A stretch of DNA of 64,000 nucleotides, from the NCBI GenBank assembly GCA_019429445.1, contig JAHYIW010000009.1, positions 41,337 to 105,336 of the forward strand, read 5' to 3'. The position numbers and the translations under genes are program-made. Source of the stretch: Desulfuromonadaceae bacterium (GTDB taxonomy: Bacteria > Desulfobacterota > Desulfuromonadia > Desulfuromonadales > JAHYIW01). Below, in pieces: positions 10,013-19,729 of this stretch; within the stretch, counting starts at the first letter, position 1; each line of letters starts with the position of its first letter. The notes beneath the pieces are model-generated. The model was not told where the DNA came from, made no database searches, and worked only from the letters and a program-made list of their open reading frames with translations.

Positions 10013-11491
10013 ATGAGTCTGCGTGTTTACAATACCCTGTCAGGAGAAAAAGAAGTCTTTGAACCGCTGGTGCCGGGCAAGGTCGGCATGTATGTCTGCG
10101 GCGTGACCGTCTACGATTATTGTCACATCGGCCATGCCCGCGCCAACATCGTCTTCGATGTAATCTACCGTTATCTGCGTTATCTCGGTTACACGGTCAA
10201 TTACGTCCGCAACTACACCGATGTCGATGACAAGATCATCAACCGCGCCAACCAGCGCGGTATCGACAGCAAGGTACTGGCCGAAGAATTTATCCGCGCC
10301 TTTGACGAGGATATGGCCGCGCTCGGGCTCGATCTGCCAACCTGTCAACCGAAGGCCACCGAGCATATCGGCCACATCATCGCCCTGATCGAAAAACTGG
10401 TTGCTCGCGGACTGGCGTACGCGGCGGGGGGGGATGTCTATTTTGTTGTCGAAAAATTTTCCGACTACCTCAAGCTGAGCAAACGCAATCTTGACGAGAT
10501 GCAGGCGGGCGCGCGCATCGCGCCGGGAGAACTGAAGCGCCACCCGATGGATTTTGCCCTCTGGAAGGCGGCCAAACCGGGAGAACCGGAGTGGGATTCC
10601 CCGTGGGGGAAAGGGCGCCCCGGCTGGCATATCGAATGCTCGGCGATGAGCATGGAATATCTCGGCGAAAGCTTCGATATCCACGGCGGCGGCAAGGATC
10701 TGGTTTTCCCCCATCATGAAAACGAGATTGCCCAGTCTGAAGGTGCCACCGGCAAACCTTTTGCGCGCTATTGGCTGCACAACGGCTTCGTCAACGTCAA
10801 TCAGGAGAAGATGAGCAAATCGCTCGGCAACTTCTTCACCATTCGCGATATTCTCGAAAAATACGCCCCCGAAGTCATCCGCTTCTTTATCGTTACCGCC
10901 CATTACCGTTCGCCGCTCGATTTCTCCGATCAGAATCTGGAGGAATCACGTCACGGCCTGACCCGCTTTTACGAGGCCCTGGAACGTGCCGATGCACACC
11001 TCGCCGCGCATCCAAACCGCGACGCCACCTGCGCCGTGCTCGATGCGGAATCACGCGAGACATGTGACCGGATCGAGGTGCTCGAAGACAAATTCTGCGC
11101 CGCCATGGACGATGATTTCAACACCGCCCAGGCGATGGGCTACCTCTTTGAAGTTGTGCGCGGCATGAACCGGATCATGGCTGAAAATAAATATGCCGAA
11201 TGTCCCCTGTTGCTGGTGGCGCTGAAGGACGCCGCAGACAAACTGCGCCGCCTTGGCGGGGTGCTCGGGCTCTTTCAGTCCGTGCCCTCCGAATGGCTGA
11301 ACAAAAGTAAAAACGAAGGGATCAACGCCAGCGGACTCAGTGCCGAAATGATTGAAACCCTGATCGTCGAGCGGCGCGAGGCGCGCGCCGCGAAAAACTT
11401 TGCGCGCGGTGACGAAATCCGTGACGAACTCGCCGCCAAAGGGATCATCCTCCTCGATTCGCGCACCGGAACCACCTGGAAAATCAAGTAA
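10013..11491 (+). CDS. cysS: cysteine--tRNA ligase
   Basis: A 492-residue class I synthetase. It has the CysRS-specific zinc-binding N-terminus [16 protein letters not shown] (HIGH included), [15 protein letters not shown], the metal-site region [15 protein letters not shown], and the KMSKS loop [10 protein letters not shown]. The length is normal for CysRS. A strong AAAGGAG lies upstream of the ATG. It is separated by 72 bases from cheB and followed closely by uvrB. Confidence 0.96.
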   Translation: MSLRVYNTLSGEKEVFEPLVPGKVGMYVCGVTVYDYCHIGHARANIVFDVIYRYLRYLGYTVNYVRNYTDVDDKIINRANQRGIDSKVLAEEFIRAFDEDMAALGLDLPTCQPKATEHIGHIIALIEKLVARGLAYAAGGDVYFVVEKFSDYLKLSKRNLDEMQAGARIAPGELKRHPMDFALWKAAKPGEPEWDSPWGKGRPGWHIECSAMSMEYLGESFDIHGGGKDLVFPHHENEIAQSEGATGKPFARYWLHNGFVNVNQEKMSKSLGNFFTIRDILEKYAPEVIRFFIVTAHYRSPLDFSDQNLEESRHGLTRFYEALERADAHLAAHPNRDATCAVLDAESRETCDRIEVLEDKFCAAMDDDFNTAQAMGYLFEVVRGMNRIMAENKYAECPLLLVALKDAADKLRRLGGVLGLFQSVPSEWLNKSKNEGINASGLSAEMIETLIVERREARAAKNFARGDEIRDELAAKGIILLDSRTGTTWKIK

Positions 11492-11519
11492 ACGTGCACT
11501 ACCGGACAGTTCCGTCAAG

Positions 11520-13520
11520 ATGGCCAAATTTGTCTTAAAATCCCCCTTTGAGCCGTGCGGCGACCAGCCGCAAGCGATTGCCGAACTGGTCATGGGGCTC
11601 AATCGCGGCGACCATCATCAGGTGCTGCTCGGCGTCACCGGCTCCGGCAAAACCTTCACCATGGCCAACGTTATCGCCCGCACCCAGCGCCCGACGCTGG
11701 TGCTGGCGCATAACAAAACGCTGGCGGCACAGCTCTACGCCGAATTTCGCGAACTCTTCCCCGCCAATGCGGTTGAATATTTCGTCTCCTATTACGACTA
11801 TTATCAGCCTGAAGCCTACGTTCCAACCACTGACACCTTTATCGAAAAAGATTCGTCGATCAATGAAGAGATCGATAAACTGCGCCACAGTGCCACGCGC
11901 AGCCTTCTCACCCGCCGCGATGTCATTATCGTCGCCTCGGTTTCCTGCATCTACGGCCTCGGTTCGCCGGAAGCCTATTTCGGCATGCTGATCAGCCTTG
12001 AGGAGGGGATGGAGATCGACCGCAATGCACTCCTTAAAAAGCTGGTTGAAATTCAGTACGAGCGCAACGATATCGATTTCCATCGCGGTGCGTTCCGGGT
12101 GCGCGGCGATACGGTCGAAATTTTCCCCGCCTATGAGGAAAAGCGTGCCCTGCGTATCGAGTTCTTCGGCGACGAGATCGAAGCGATCAGTGAAATCGAC
12201 CCGCTGCGCGGCCATGTGCTCGATCGGATCGGCAGAACCGCGATCTTCCCCGCCAGTCACTACGTCGCTACCCGCCCGACGCTCGACCGCGCCGTGCGCC
12301 AGATTCAGGATGAACTGCTGGAGCGGCTGCTCTACCTGCGTGAAAAAAATATGTTGCTCGAAGCCCAGCGCATTGAACAGCGCACCCTCTTCGACATTGA
12401 GATGATGGAGGAGATGGGCTACTGCCAGGGGATCGAAAACTATTCGCGCCACCTGGACGGACGGCAAGCGGGGGAGCCACCGGCGACCCTCTTCGATTAC
12501 CTGCCTGATGACGCCTTGCTGATGATCGACGAGAGTCACGTCAGCGTCTCGCAGGTCGGCGCAATGTATCGCGGCGACCGCTCGCGCAAGGAGACGCTGG
12601 TCAACTACGGTTTCCGCCTCCCCTCGGCGCTCGACAATCGGCCGTTGACGTTCGAAGAATTCGAGGCGCGGCAGCTACCGACCATCTACGTCTCCGCCAC
12701 CCCGGCCGATTATGAACTGCGCAAGGCCGAAGGGGTGGTCGTTGAGCAGATCGTCCGCCCGACCGGGCTGGTCGATCCGCTGATTGAAATCCGTCCGGCA
12801 CAGCATCAGGTCGATGACCTGCTCGACGAAATCCACCTCACCGTCGCCAGGCAACAGCGCGTCCTGGTGACCACCCTGACCAAACGGATGGCCGAGGAGT
12901 TGACCGACTATCTCAACGAGCACGGCATCCGCGTTCGCTACCTGCATTCCGATATTGACACCCTGGAACGCATCCAGATTATCCGTGATCTGCGTTTGGG
13001 CGAATTCGACGTCCTGGTCGGGATCAATCTGCTCCGCGAAGGGCTCGATATCCCGGAGGTCGCGCTGGTGACGATTCTTGATGCCGACAAGGAAGGATTT
13101 TTGCGCAGCACCCGCGCGCTGATCCAGACCTGCGGCCGCGCCGCCCGCAACGTTGCCGGGCGGGTGATCATGTACGCCGACAAGGTCACCCGTTCGATGC
13201 AGGCCTGTCTCGACGAAACCGACCGTCGTCGCCAGACCCAGTTGGCCTACAACGCCGAACACGGCATCACCCCGCAATCGATCATCAAATCGTTACGATC
13301 CGTCCTCGAAGATGTCGCCGACCGGGAGCAGCACGCACGCGACGAGGTCGCCGAGGAATTGGCGGAATATCGCACCAGCGGCGCGTTGAAAAAAGAAATC
13401 GCCCGGCTCAAAAAAGACATGATGGCCGCCGCCGCCGGGCTGGAGTTTGAAAAAGCCGCGGAATTGCGCGACCGCATGCTGGTGCTGGAACGGCACGAAC
13501 TGGAGCTGCCTGGCCGCTGA
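11520..13520 (+). CDS. uvrB: excinuclease ABC subunit B
   Basis: About 666 residues, the normal UvrB length. Walker A is GVTGSGKTF, the beta-hairpin damage-sensing region includes [12 protein letters not shown], and helicase motif VI-like sequence is [10 protein letters not shown]. The C-terminal UVR motif ([10 protein letters not shown]) binds UvrC. It acts in nucleotide excision repair. I chose ATG 11520 ([12 protein letters not shown]) because UvrB proteins begin like this; upstream in-frame starts lie inside cysS. The ribosome-binding site is weak, so translation may depend on cysS. Confidence 0.96.
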   Translation: MAKFVLKSPFEPCGDQPQAIAELVMGLNRGDHHQVLLGVTGSGKTFTMANVIARTQRPTLVLAHNKTLAAQLYAEFRELFPANAVEYFVSYYDYYQPEAYVPTTDTFIEKDSSINEEIDKLRHSATRSLLTRRDVIIVASVSCIYGLGSPEAYFGMLISLEEGMEIDRNALLKKLVEIQYERNDIDFHRGAFRVRGDTVEIFPAYEEKRALRIEFFGDEIEAISEIDPLRGHVLDRIGRTAIFPASHYVATRPTLDRAVRQIQDELLERLLYLREKNMLLEAQRIEQRTLFDIEMMEEMGYCQGIENYSRHLDGRQAGEPPATLFDYLPDDALLMIDESHVSVSQVGAMYRGDRSRKETLVNYGFRLPSALDNRPLTFEEFEARQLPTIYVSATPADYELRKAEGVVVEQIVRPTGLVDPLIEIRPAQHQVDDLLDEIHLTVARQQRVLVTTLTKRMAEELTDYLNEHGIRVRYLHSDIDTLERIQIIRDLRLGEFDVLVGINLLREGLDIPEVALVTILDADKEGFLRSTRALIQTCGRAARNVAGRVIMYADKVTRSMQACLDETDRRRQTQLAYNAEHGITPQSIIKSLRSVLEDVADREQHARDEVAEELAEYRTSGALKKEIARLKKDMMAAAAGLEFEKAAELRDRMLVLERHELELPGR

Positions 13521-13535
13521 CAAGGAGTTTTGCCG

Positions 13536-13928
13536 ATGAAGAAAAAGCTGCTCTACCTGTTGATCAGCGTGGCGCTGGCCGTTGCCCTGCCGTTTGTCAT
13601 CAAAGGGAAAAACGCTCAGCCGCTACTGACTGTCGACCATTTCTCCGCACCGAAGGTCGCCCTGCCCGACCTGACCGGCCTCGAAGCAAAAGCGCGCGAC
13701 ACCCTGAACGAGGCGCAGGCGGAAATCAACACCGTCAAGGACAAGATCGCCGCTGCCCTCCCCCAGCCGGAGACAAAAATCTACAAATGGAAAGATGCGC
13801 AGGGGCAGTGGCACTTTTCCGATCAGCCGCGCCAGGACGGGGAGAGTGTCGAAGTCAAAATTGCCGCAAAGGTGAATACCCTGCCGACGGTGAAACACAA
13901 ACCGGTGCCGCCACCCGCAGCCAATTGA
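13536..13928 (+). CDS. small membrane-anchored or exported protein with DUF4124-like domain
   Basis: About 130 residues. A basic start and hydrophobic segment (residues about 4-22) form a signal peptide or anchor. A helical stretch of about 40 residues follows, then KIYKWKDAQGQWHFSDQP, typical of the DUF4124 domain, and a proline-rich C-terminus. This predicts a periplasmic protein of unknown function. ATG 13536 is preceded by AAGGAG. It follows uvrB by 15 bases and may share its transcript. GCAGCC...GGCTGC at 13917-13934, spanning the stop codon, can form a small hairpin. Confidence 0.75.
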   Translation: MKKKLLYLLISVALAVALPFVIKGKNAQPLLTVDHFSAPKVALPDLTGLEAKARDTLNEAQAEINTVKDKIAAALPQPETKIYKWKDAQGQWHFSDQPRQDGESVEVKIAAKVNTLPTVKHKPVPPPAAN

Positions 13929-14040
13929 GGCTGCGGCAGCGGTCAAGGACAGGCTTAATGACCCCATCAGGGGGATGAGTAGACGGGAGTCTGGTTATTT
14001 CATGCTCCCTCTCTTAGACGCTATTCCGTGAAAACAGTTC

Positions 14041-14081
14041 CGCGGAGTTCCGGGAGTTCCGGGGACAGCGCGGAGTTCCGG
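14041..14081. repeat. short repeats next to the intron 3' end
   Basis: The sequence CGCGGAGTTCCGGG occurs twice here, with GGAGTTCCGGGGACAG between. It directly abuts the predicted 3' end of the group II intron, so it belongs to the target site or an older repeat. Such G/C-rich motifs resemble REP-like debris. The 13929-14081 stretch contains no convincing gene. Confidence 0.4.
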
Positions 14082-14120
14082 GTAGAGTAGAGAGCAGGTT
14101 TCACCCTGCCCTCCCTCATC

Positions 14121-14153
14121 AAACCGTGCGTGCGGTTTTCCCGCACACGGCTT
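14121..14153 (-). ncRNA. group II intron domain V
   Basis: On the minus strand an AGCCGTGTGCGG arm pairs with CCGCACGCACGGTTT around a GAAAA-type loop. This is the conserved catalytic hairpin with its AGC triad. The match to bacterial domain V is close, so the ribozyme core looks intact. Domain VI follows immediately (GGCAGGGTGAAACCTGC). Confidence 0.85.
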
Positions 14154-14164
14154 TCCGATGTTCT

Positions 14165-15517
14165 TCACTGCAAGGCATGCACTTTCACCCAACCCGCGGT
14201 CGTTGGCACTTTGTACAGGCCATATTTCACATACAAAGACCTGTTGGGAAATCTGACGTAGCCTGCATTCCGGTCTCTGACTTTGTGCCGCTTGCGCAAA
14301 TGAGTGATCAACCGCTGTTCCAGGTGATTCCGTATCCGGCCCAGCGTCTGGCTGCAATTGCGGTAATGAAAGTAGCCTACCCAGCCTCTGACCATGGCGT
14401 TGACTTCGTTCACCACCCATTCAAGGGGCATGATCGTCCGCTCTCGTTTCGTGAGCGCGGTGATCCGGTCTTTGACTTTTTGCTCGGATTTCTTCGATGG
14501 TTGAACGTGGGGATACATTTTCCCACTTTTCCTGCTTTTCCCCATCCAGATCGTAAATCCAAGGAAGTCGAACTTTCCCTCGAAGGCATTGACAACGTTC
14601 GTCTTTGTCTCGTTCAGGGTCAGTTGCAGCCGCTCCAGTATCTGTCGCAGCACCGTCATCGCCTGCTCGGATTTTCCTCTCCGGCAGAGAATGACAATAT
14701 CGTCAGCGTATCTGACGATGCGGGCACCTAATCGTTGTTGCAAATTATTCCGCTCCCAGATCCTGTCCAGTATGTGCAGGTAGAGATTGGCCAGCAACGG
14801 TGAGATAACGCCGCCTTGCGGGGTTCCTTTGCGGTTACCCTTACCGCCGCCGATATTCCGTTTCGTTCCGTCCTTGTCCATTTCCATGATCGGGGCCTTG
14901 AGCCACATTTGAATCAGGTGCAGAATCGCACCGTCACAGATACGCTCGGCGACCACCGCCATGAGGTTAGCATGGGGGATGGTGTCGAAGTATTTGGACA
15001 GATCGGCGTCGATAACTTCGGTATAGCCGGTATTCATGGCTTTGGCGACGTCATCGACTGCGGCGTGGGCTGACTTCTTCGGTCGGAATCCGTAGGAGGT
15101 TTCGCAGAAATCCGCCTCGAAGATCGGCTCGATGACCAGTTTCGCGGCCATCTGCGCCACCCGATCCCGAATGGTCGGGATACCCAGAGGACGCTGACTG
15201 CCGTCGCTCTTGGGGATCATGACCCGTTTGACTGGATCGGGTTTGTACGTCTTGTTTCTCAGTGCATCTTCCAGCTCCCCAATGAATGCAGGTGCCCCTT
15301 CGTTTTCCTCGATGGCCGCGAAGGTGACGCCGTCAATCCCGGCGCTCCCTTTGTTGGCGCGGACAAGGGCATAGGCATGACTAAGGATGTCAGCCCGATA
15401 GACCTTGTCGTACAAGGCGTGGAAGCGGCAGGCCGGTTCTTGCTTGGCCTTACAGTAGAGCTTCCTCTGTAGCGTTCTGATTGTTTCCGGGGTTGTTAGC
15501 GACATGGCAATCCCCAT
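14165..15517 (-). CDS. ltrA: group II intron reverse transcriptase/maturase
   Basis: About 450 residues. Reverse transcriptase motifs run in order: KPDPVKRVMIPKSDG, RPLGIPTIRDRVAQ, SYGFRPKKSAH, DLSKYFDTIPH, GTPQGGVISPLLANLYLH and the catalytic VRYADD. The maturase X domain follows (VRGWVGYFHYRN). The protein ends after GLYKVPTTAGWVKVHALQ with no HNH endonuclease domain, so mobility would rely on endonuclease-independent retrohoming. The ORF is intact. The start is ATG 15517 or the ATG at 15505 (MSLTT). Confidence 0.93.
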   Translation of the reverse strand: MGIAMSLTTPETIRTLQRKLYCKAKQEPACRFHALYDKVYRADILSHAYALVRANKGSAGIDGVTFAAIEENEGAPAFIGELEDALRNKTYKPDPVKRVMIPKSDGSQRPLGIPTIRDRVAQMAAKLVIEPIFEADFCETSYGFRPKKSAHAAVDDVAKAMNTGYTEVIDADLSKYFDTIPHANLMAVVAERICDGAILHLIQMWLKAPIMEMDKDGTKRNIGGGKGNRKGTPQGGVISPLLANLYLHILDRIWERNNLQQRLGARIVRYADDIVILCRRGKSEQAMTVLRQILERLQLTLNETKTNVVNAFEGKFDFLGFTIWMGKSRKSGKMYPHVQPSKKSEQKVKDRITALTKRERTIMPLEWVVNEVNAMVRGWVGYFHYRNCSQTLGRIRNHLEQRLITHLRKRHKVRDRNAGYVRFPNRSLYVKYGLYKVPTTAGWVKVHALQ

Positions 15518-16033
15518 CTCCGCCGCTCTTTGGTTACGTGAACAAAGCAGGGTCCCTTCCCTCGGACTGGGTTGTGTTGTCCCATATCCTCAAACGGTAC
15601 TATGGACCCCTCCGACTCCCGATACGGCCCGGCGCGATTTCGTTGCCTTATACGCGCCGGTTGCTGCTCCTTAGGCAGCACCGCACCGGGTCTCCAGCAC
15701 TGGGTTGAATATCTTCCGCAACATGCCATCCCTGCTACCCCGGAAGATTGCACAGACCACTTCCGTTATCTTAAGTCTGTGACGGCGGCCTTCCCCGTCT
15801 GTCCACCGGGTCGGCATCTTCGAGCGAATTTTACGAGGCTACCTGTAGGTTCACTTTCGTTACGGCCTGCTGCTTTGCCAATTGGGAACTTACGACCCCC
15901 TGTTGCCAGAACGCCGCTCCCTTGAGCTACCGGGGTGAACGGATAACTCCCCGGACGGGACTTTAACCCGTGAGATATTCAACTGTTACTGCGTACGGAC
16001 AGTATATCGAACTCAAAAGAACCCGGAAATGAT

Positions 16034-17041
16034 TCACCGTTGTGATCCCTTGGCGACATTTTCGAGTTGATTGATCGCCTTGCGTTCACCGAGGGTGATC
16101 AAAACCGAGTGAGCTTCGATCACCATACTGGGTGGTGGATTGAAAACCATCTGCCCAGCACTGTTTTTTATCCCGACAATAATAACACCCATGGTTTGCC
16201 GGATGTTGGAGTCGATCAGGGCTTTGCCGACCAGTTCGGAGCTTGCGGCGATGGCGATCTCCTCGATCTGCAACTCGAGGTGCTTGCTCGTGGTTGCCAA
16301 CTCGATAAAATCGACCACTGAAGGACGCAGGACGGCCTGCGCCATGCGGTTGGCGCCAATCGTATAGGGTGAAATGACCTTGCTGGCCCCTGCCCGCATG
16401 AGCTTCTTTTCAGAGCCTTCCTCGCCTGATCTGGCCAGGATAAAGAGGCTCGGGTTGAGGCCACGTGCGGTGAGAGTGATATAGACATTATCGGTGTCGG
16501 AGGTAACGGCCGTGATCAGTCCCTTGGCGTGGGCGACACCTGCAGCTTGCAGGATGTCGTCATCCGTCGCATCGCCCTCAACATACAGATAGCCTTCGCG
16601 GTTGAGGCGTTCCAGATGATGCTGATCCTTTTCCACGACGACGAAGGGCATGGGTTTCGATTGAAATTCACGACAGATCAGATGCCCGATGCGGCCAAAA
16701 CCGCAGATGATGTAATGGCCCCTGAGTTTACTGATGCGTTTCTCCAATTTTTTCCTCCCGAGGATCTTACGCAGCTGCCCCTCAAGCGTAAACTGGAGCA
16801 GGCTGCTGAGGGTATAGGCGATCATACCGGTGCCACTGATGATCAGGACAATAGTGAACAGCTTGCCTTGCGGAGACAGATCATGGACCTCTTTGAAGCC
16901 GACGGTCGCCAGGGTGATCACCGTCATGTAAAGGGCGTCGAACGGCGGCCAATCTTCGATCATGACATAGCCGAAGGTCCCAATAGCGATGACCGAAAAG
17001 AGAGCGGAGACAGAGAAGCGCAGGTGACGAACCGGATCCAT
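16034..17041 (-). CDS. two-TM potassium channel with RCK (TrkA-N/TrkA-C) domain
   Basis: 335 residues. An N-terminal TM helix, a pore loop with filter TLATVGFKE, and a second TM helix are followed by an RCK domain beginning with the Rossmann motif HYIICGFGRIG (about residue 108) and a C-terminal TrkA-C domain. This is the architecture of MthK/Kch-type channels gated by ligand or nucleotide. The filter reads TVGF rather than the usual TVGYG, so ion selectivity may differ. It is transcribed alone on the minus strand, with the group II intron just downstream. Confidence 0.87.
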   Translation of the reverse strand: MDPVRHLRFSVSALFSVIAIGTFGYVMIEDWPPFDALYMTVITLATVGFKEVHDLSPQGKLFTIVLIISGTGMIAYTLSSLLQFTLEGQLRKILGRKKLEKRISKLRGHYIICGFGRIGHLICREFQSKPMPFVVVEKDQHHLERLNREGYLYVEGDATDDDILQAAGVAHAKGLITAVTSDTDNVYITLTARGLNPSLFILARSGEEGSEKKLMRAGASKVISPYTIGANRMAQAVLRPSVVDFIELATTSKHLELQIEEIAIAASSELVGKALIDSNIRQTMGVIIVGIKNSAGQMVFNPPPSMVIEAHSVLITLGERKAINQLENVAKGSQR

Positions 17042-17146
17042 AAAATGTCCTTTGCAAAACTTAAGCGATGATAGACACCGAAAGCTTAAAAGGCAAGCAG
17101 TTAAGTGACTTAGACTTGTGCGATGATTAAACCCTCTTGATATTTA

Positions 17147-17161
17147 TGTATACTGTATACA
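17147..17161. promoter_or_regulatory. perfect palindrome, possible regulator operator
   Basis: TGTATACTGTATACA is a perfect palindrome around a central T, about 105 bases upstream of the minus-strand channel gene. It resembles half-sites used by GntR-family regulators. No regulator gene is adjacent, so the assignment is only structural. Confidence 0.35.
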
Positions 17162-17241
17162 ATTTGTGAAGCCCGATTAAACAGAGATTGCTTGAGTCTA
17201 TGGGGGCAGGCTGCCAGGATGGCACCATGTTGCGGACAGGC

Positions 17242-17520
17242 TCAATTGGAACGCTGAACCAGATTGGCGAGCAGCTCGTTGACCCCGACGGGGATCGGTT
17301 GGACGAAGTAGTGGTCGAGAACGACGTGGGTGACCTCGTGCAGCGCCAGCACGCGGCTCAGTCGTTCCTGCGCGTACCAGATCGTTTTGTCGCTATGACG
17401 GTAGAAGGCGTTGACCACCTTGCGGCTGGTCGGGACGAGGCGCCGGTAGACTGCGCGCAGTTCGGCATGACAAAAAATACACAAGGAACACAATTTTGAT
17501 AAATAAAAATGTGGGTTCAT
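17242..17520 (-). pseudogene. remnant of a zinc-metallopeptidase-like protein
   Basis: A 92-residue reading frame. From about residue 18 it looks like a real protein: AELRAVYRRLVPTSRKVV and ALHEVTHVVLDHYF, which includes an HEVTH (HEXXH) zinc-binding motif. The first residues are AT-rich and unrelated in character, and there is no good ribosome-binding site. I read it as the C-terminal part of a longer hypothetical peptidase whose N-terminus has been lost. It could also be a short intact gene with a shifted start. Confidence 0.5.
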
Positions 17521-17580
17521 CGAAAAAATTCTGCCGCGTGCAAAACCTTGCCTGGTGCAAAGCAGATCGACCGGGGAGGG

Positions 17581-18291
17581 TCAGGTAAATATTTCGATCG
17601 TGACGACCTGCGCGCAGCGTTCATGCACCCGCCAGCGCACATCAAGATCAAAAAGGCGCACCCCGTAAACCCGCTCGTGCTCCTCCCCCTTGAATGCCGG
17701 ACGTGGGTCTTGCGCAAGAACAGCAATGATCAATGATCGCAATTGGGGACGTTCGGTCTCCAGTTCGGTACAGCGACGATCAGCGGCGGCGCAAAAAACA
17801 ACGGACAATTGCGGCTCAGGCGCCCGGTCTGCAAACCCTCCCAGTGCAGCGGGAATAGCGTCGGCATAGGGGAGATACGGCTTGATGTCGTAGACCGGCG
17901 TTCCGTCAAGCAGATCGGCCCCCTGAATCTTGAGCAGGATCTTGCCCGCTGCTTGCTCGAACCCGACGAAGGCCACCACCGACAGCCCCAGCGGGTTGGG
18001 CCGATGGGTGCTGCGGCTGGCAAATACGCCGACCCGCTGATTGCCGCCAAGACGTGGCGGGCGAACCGTCAAGCTGCCGGTGTACGGCCGAATCGCATGA
18101 AAACCGAAGATCAGCCAGAGATGGGAAAACCCTTCCAGCCCGCGCACCGCTTCCTCGCGATTGAACGGTGGCAGCAGTTCGATGGTCGCAGCCACCTCGG
18201 CGATCAACCCGGGCTGTCGCGGAATGCCGAATTTCTCCCGAAACGGGCTGTGTACAATGCCGACCGGCGTCAGTTTTACTTCGTTCATCAT
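17581..18291 (-). CDS. trmO: tRNA (N6-threonylcarbamoyladenosine37-N6)-methyltransferase TrmO
   Basis: 236 residues. It has the TsaA/TrmO fold signatures VGIVHSPFREKFGIPRQPG, LEGFSHLWLIFGFH, FASRSTHRPNPLGLSVV and DGTPVYDIKPYLPYAD, and the C-terminal extension typical of E. coli YaeB. TrmO methylates t6A37 in threonine tRNA using SAM. The product begins MMNEVKL, so either ATG may be used. It is monocistronic on the minus strand. Confidence 0.92.
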   Translation of the reverse strand: MMNEVKLTPVGIVHSPFREKFGIPRQPGLIAEVAATIELLPPFNREEAVRGLEGFSHLWLIFGFHAIRPYTGSLTVRPPRLGGNQRVGVFASRSTHRPNPLGLSVVAFVGFEQAAGKILLKIQGADLLDGTPVYDIKPYLPYADAIPAALGGFADRAPEPQLSVVFCAAADRRCTELETERPQLRSLIIAVLAQDPRPAFKGEEHERVYGVRLFDLDVRWRVHERCAQVVTIEIFT

Positions 18292-18386
18292 CTGCGAATA
18301 GTGCCATAAGTGTGGCTTGACGGCGAGATTTTTATATCAACAGATTTACCGCAACAAGGTGGTGGAGGGTAAACGACCGATCTGAA

Positions 18387-18423
18387 ACGCTAAAAGCCGC
18401 ATCTGGAGGGCGGCTTTTAGCGT
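18387..18423. terminator. strong hairpin terminator
   Basis: ACGCTAAAAGCCGC and its exact reverse complement GCGGCTTTTAGCGT surround a 9-base loop. It sits 22 bases downstream of the stop of the 32-residue minus-strand gene and probably ends its transcript before trmO. The arm rich in T may help release. Confidence 0.75.
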
Positions 18424-18444
18424 TATGCATCACGAGTTGGAGTT

Positions 18445-18543
18445 TTACTGTTGCCCTGAGGTCTTTTTCAGCAGGGCAACTGCCTGGGCAACGATGATAA
18501 TCGAGACATAAGCAATCAGGGCACCAACAAAGATTTCAGCCAT
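18445..18543 (-). CDS. 32-residue single-pass membrane protein
   Basis: On the minus strand GAGGAGA precedes an ATG at 18543 that opens a 32-codon frame. The product starts MAEIFVGALIAYVS, continues hydrophobic through about residue 26, and ends KKTSGQQ. It predicts one TM helix with a short basic cytoplasmic tail. A strong ribosome-binding site on one side and a strong terminator hairpin on the other make a real small gene likely. I do not recognise the family. It may be an accessory subunit of a membrane complex. Confidence 0.65.
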   Translation of the reverse strand: MAEIFVGALIAYVSIIIVAQAVALLKKTSGQQ

Positions 18544-18925
18544 TTTCCTATCTCCTCTGACAAGGGTTAAACAGACTACCTTGATCATCCCGATATGTAC
18601 TTCTACATCCCTATCTTCATGATTTCAATAAGGTTTTTTTAAAACAGTATCCACAAAACAAGGGTTTAACCGATACTGCCCTCGAAAAAAACGAACTCTC
18701 CTGAATAATTACAGATAGTTAATGAGGAGAACGAGGTTTTCGTTTTAGTCGTCATGATCGGCGATTTTTTTTATGTCGCCAAAAATCAGAAAATGTTTTA
18801 TTTGTTTCAAGCAGCTGTTTTAGCGGCTTTTTTTGGTAAATCAGGAGTTTTAACCGATTTCATTCGTCGTTCCGTTGTGGTAATCTGCGTCCCCCCACAG
18901 ACCCACAGACCGAGGAGCAGCCGAC
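18544..18925. other. AT-rich intergenic region without a convincing gene
   Basis: It holds the 5' regions of the small membrane gene (minus) and rnhA (plus). A plus-strand frame at 18754-18939 runs into rnhA in another frame and has no family resemblance, so I did not call it. No clear promoter was recognised. Confidence 0.5.
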
Positions 18926-19381
18926 ATGTCACAACCTGATTCACAACTGGTGGAAATATTCTCTGACGGTGCCTGTTCCGGCAACCCCGGCCCCGGCGGC
19001 TGGGGAACGGTAATACGCTGTGGCGCGAACGAAAAGGAGTTGTCCGGTTTCGCGCCCGAAACGACCAATAATCGCATGGAGATGACCGCTGCCCTGATGG
19101 GATTGCGAGAGCTCAAACGCGCCTGTCGGGTGCGGATGATTACCGATTCCGAGTATCTCAAAAAAGGGATGACGGAGTGGCTTCCCGGCTGGATTCAGCG
19201 CGGCTGGAAAAATTCGCAGCGGAAAGAGGTCGCCAACAAGGATCTCTGGCAGCAACTGCTGGTCGCCGCAAAACCGCATGACATCGAGTGGACCTGGGTA
19301 CGCGGCCACGCCGGGCACCCCGAGAATGAACGCTGTGACGAGTTGGCGCGCATGGCGATCAGCAATGGCCGCGCGCGCTGA
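18926..19381 (+). CDS. rnhA: ribonuclease HI
   Basis: 151 residues, the normal RNase HI length. The catalytic carboxylates are visible: Asp in [16 protein letters not shown], Glu in NRMEMTAAL, Asp in MITDSEYL and the final Asp in CDELARMA after GHAGHPENE. The basic handle region ([15 protein letters not shown]) is present. It degrades the RNA strand of RNA-DNA hybrids. A GAGGAG ribosome-binding site precedes the ATG. Confidence 0.96.
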   Translation: MSQPDSQLVEIFSDGACSGNPGPGGWGTVIRCGANEKELSGFAPETTNNRMEMTAALMGLRELKRACRVRMITDSEYLKKGMTEWLPGWIQRGWKNSQRKEVANKDLWQQLLVAAKPHDIEWTWVRGHAGHPENERCDELARMAISNGRAR

Positions 19382-19729
19382 CAAGACAACCCACCAATAG
19401 CGGCCCCCCCCTCCCCCCAAAAAACCGCACGACGACCCAATCTTGATGCACTCGCAGTGCGAGTTTGTTCATTGTTAACCTCCCCTGCCAGTGGTGATGT
19501 GTCATGACGCAAACATTAGATAAAGTCTCAGCAAAAAAACAATCTGTGAGATTAATATAATCACTAAATGTAACAACGTTAGTTTTAATAATAAATTAAT
19601 TTAATGAAATTATCATTCAAAATACTCCTTAAATCATATGGTTACAAATTGTTATATTTTTGCGTTGTGGTTGGCTCGATCTGTTAAATTCTGTGATTTA
19701 TGTAATTTATAATATCGTTATATATTTGA
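19382..19729. other. AT-rich intergenic region
   Basis: This stretch becomes strongly AT-rich after about 19500 and contains no gene I can support. A short hairpin (ACTCGCAGTGCGAGT) occurs near 19450. It leads into the fadL promoter. Confidence 0.5.

Larger units (their letters stand above)
14082..16003 (-). mobile_element. group II intron (retroelement), approximate boundaries
   Basis: The minus strand reads as a whole group II intron: a structured 5' region (15518 to about 16000) with a domain-I-like GGGTTAAAGTCCCG stretch, the reverse transcriptase ORF, then domain V (14121-14153) and a domain VI helix ending in CTCTACTCTAC at 14082. The 3' end fits the group II AY rule. The 5' end is uncertain because I see no clear GTGYG; GTTCG or GTCCG near 16000 are weak candidates. 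It sits just downstream of the minus-strand channel gene and interrupts no recognisable gene. Confidence 0.8.

Noticed and set aside
18754..18939. A 61-codon plus-strand frame before rnhA
   Set aside because: It runs into rnhA in another frame, has no recognisable domain and its hydrophobic part looks like AT-rich noise.
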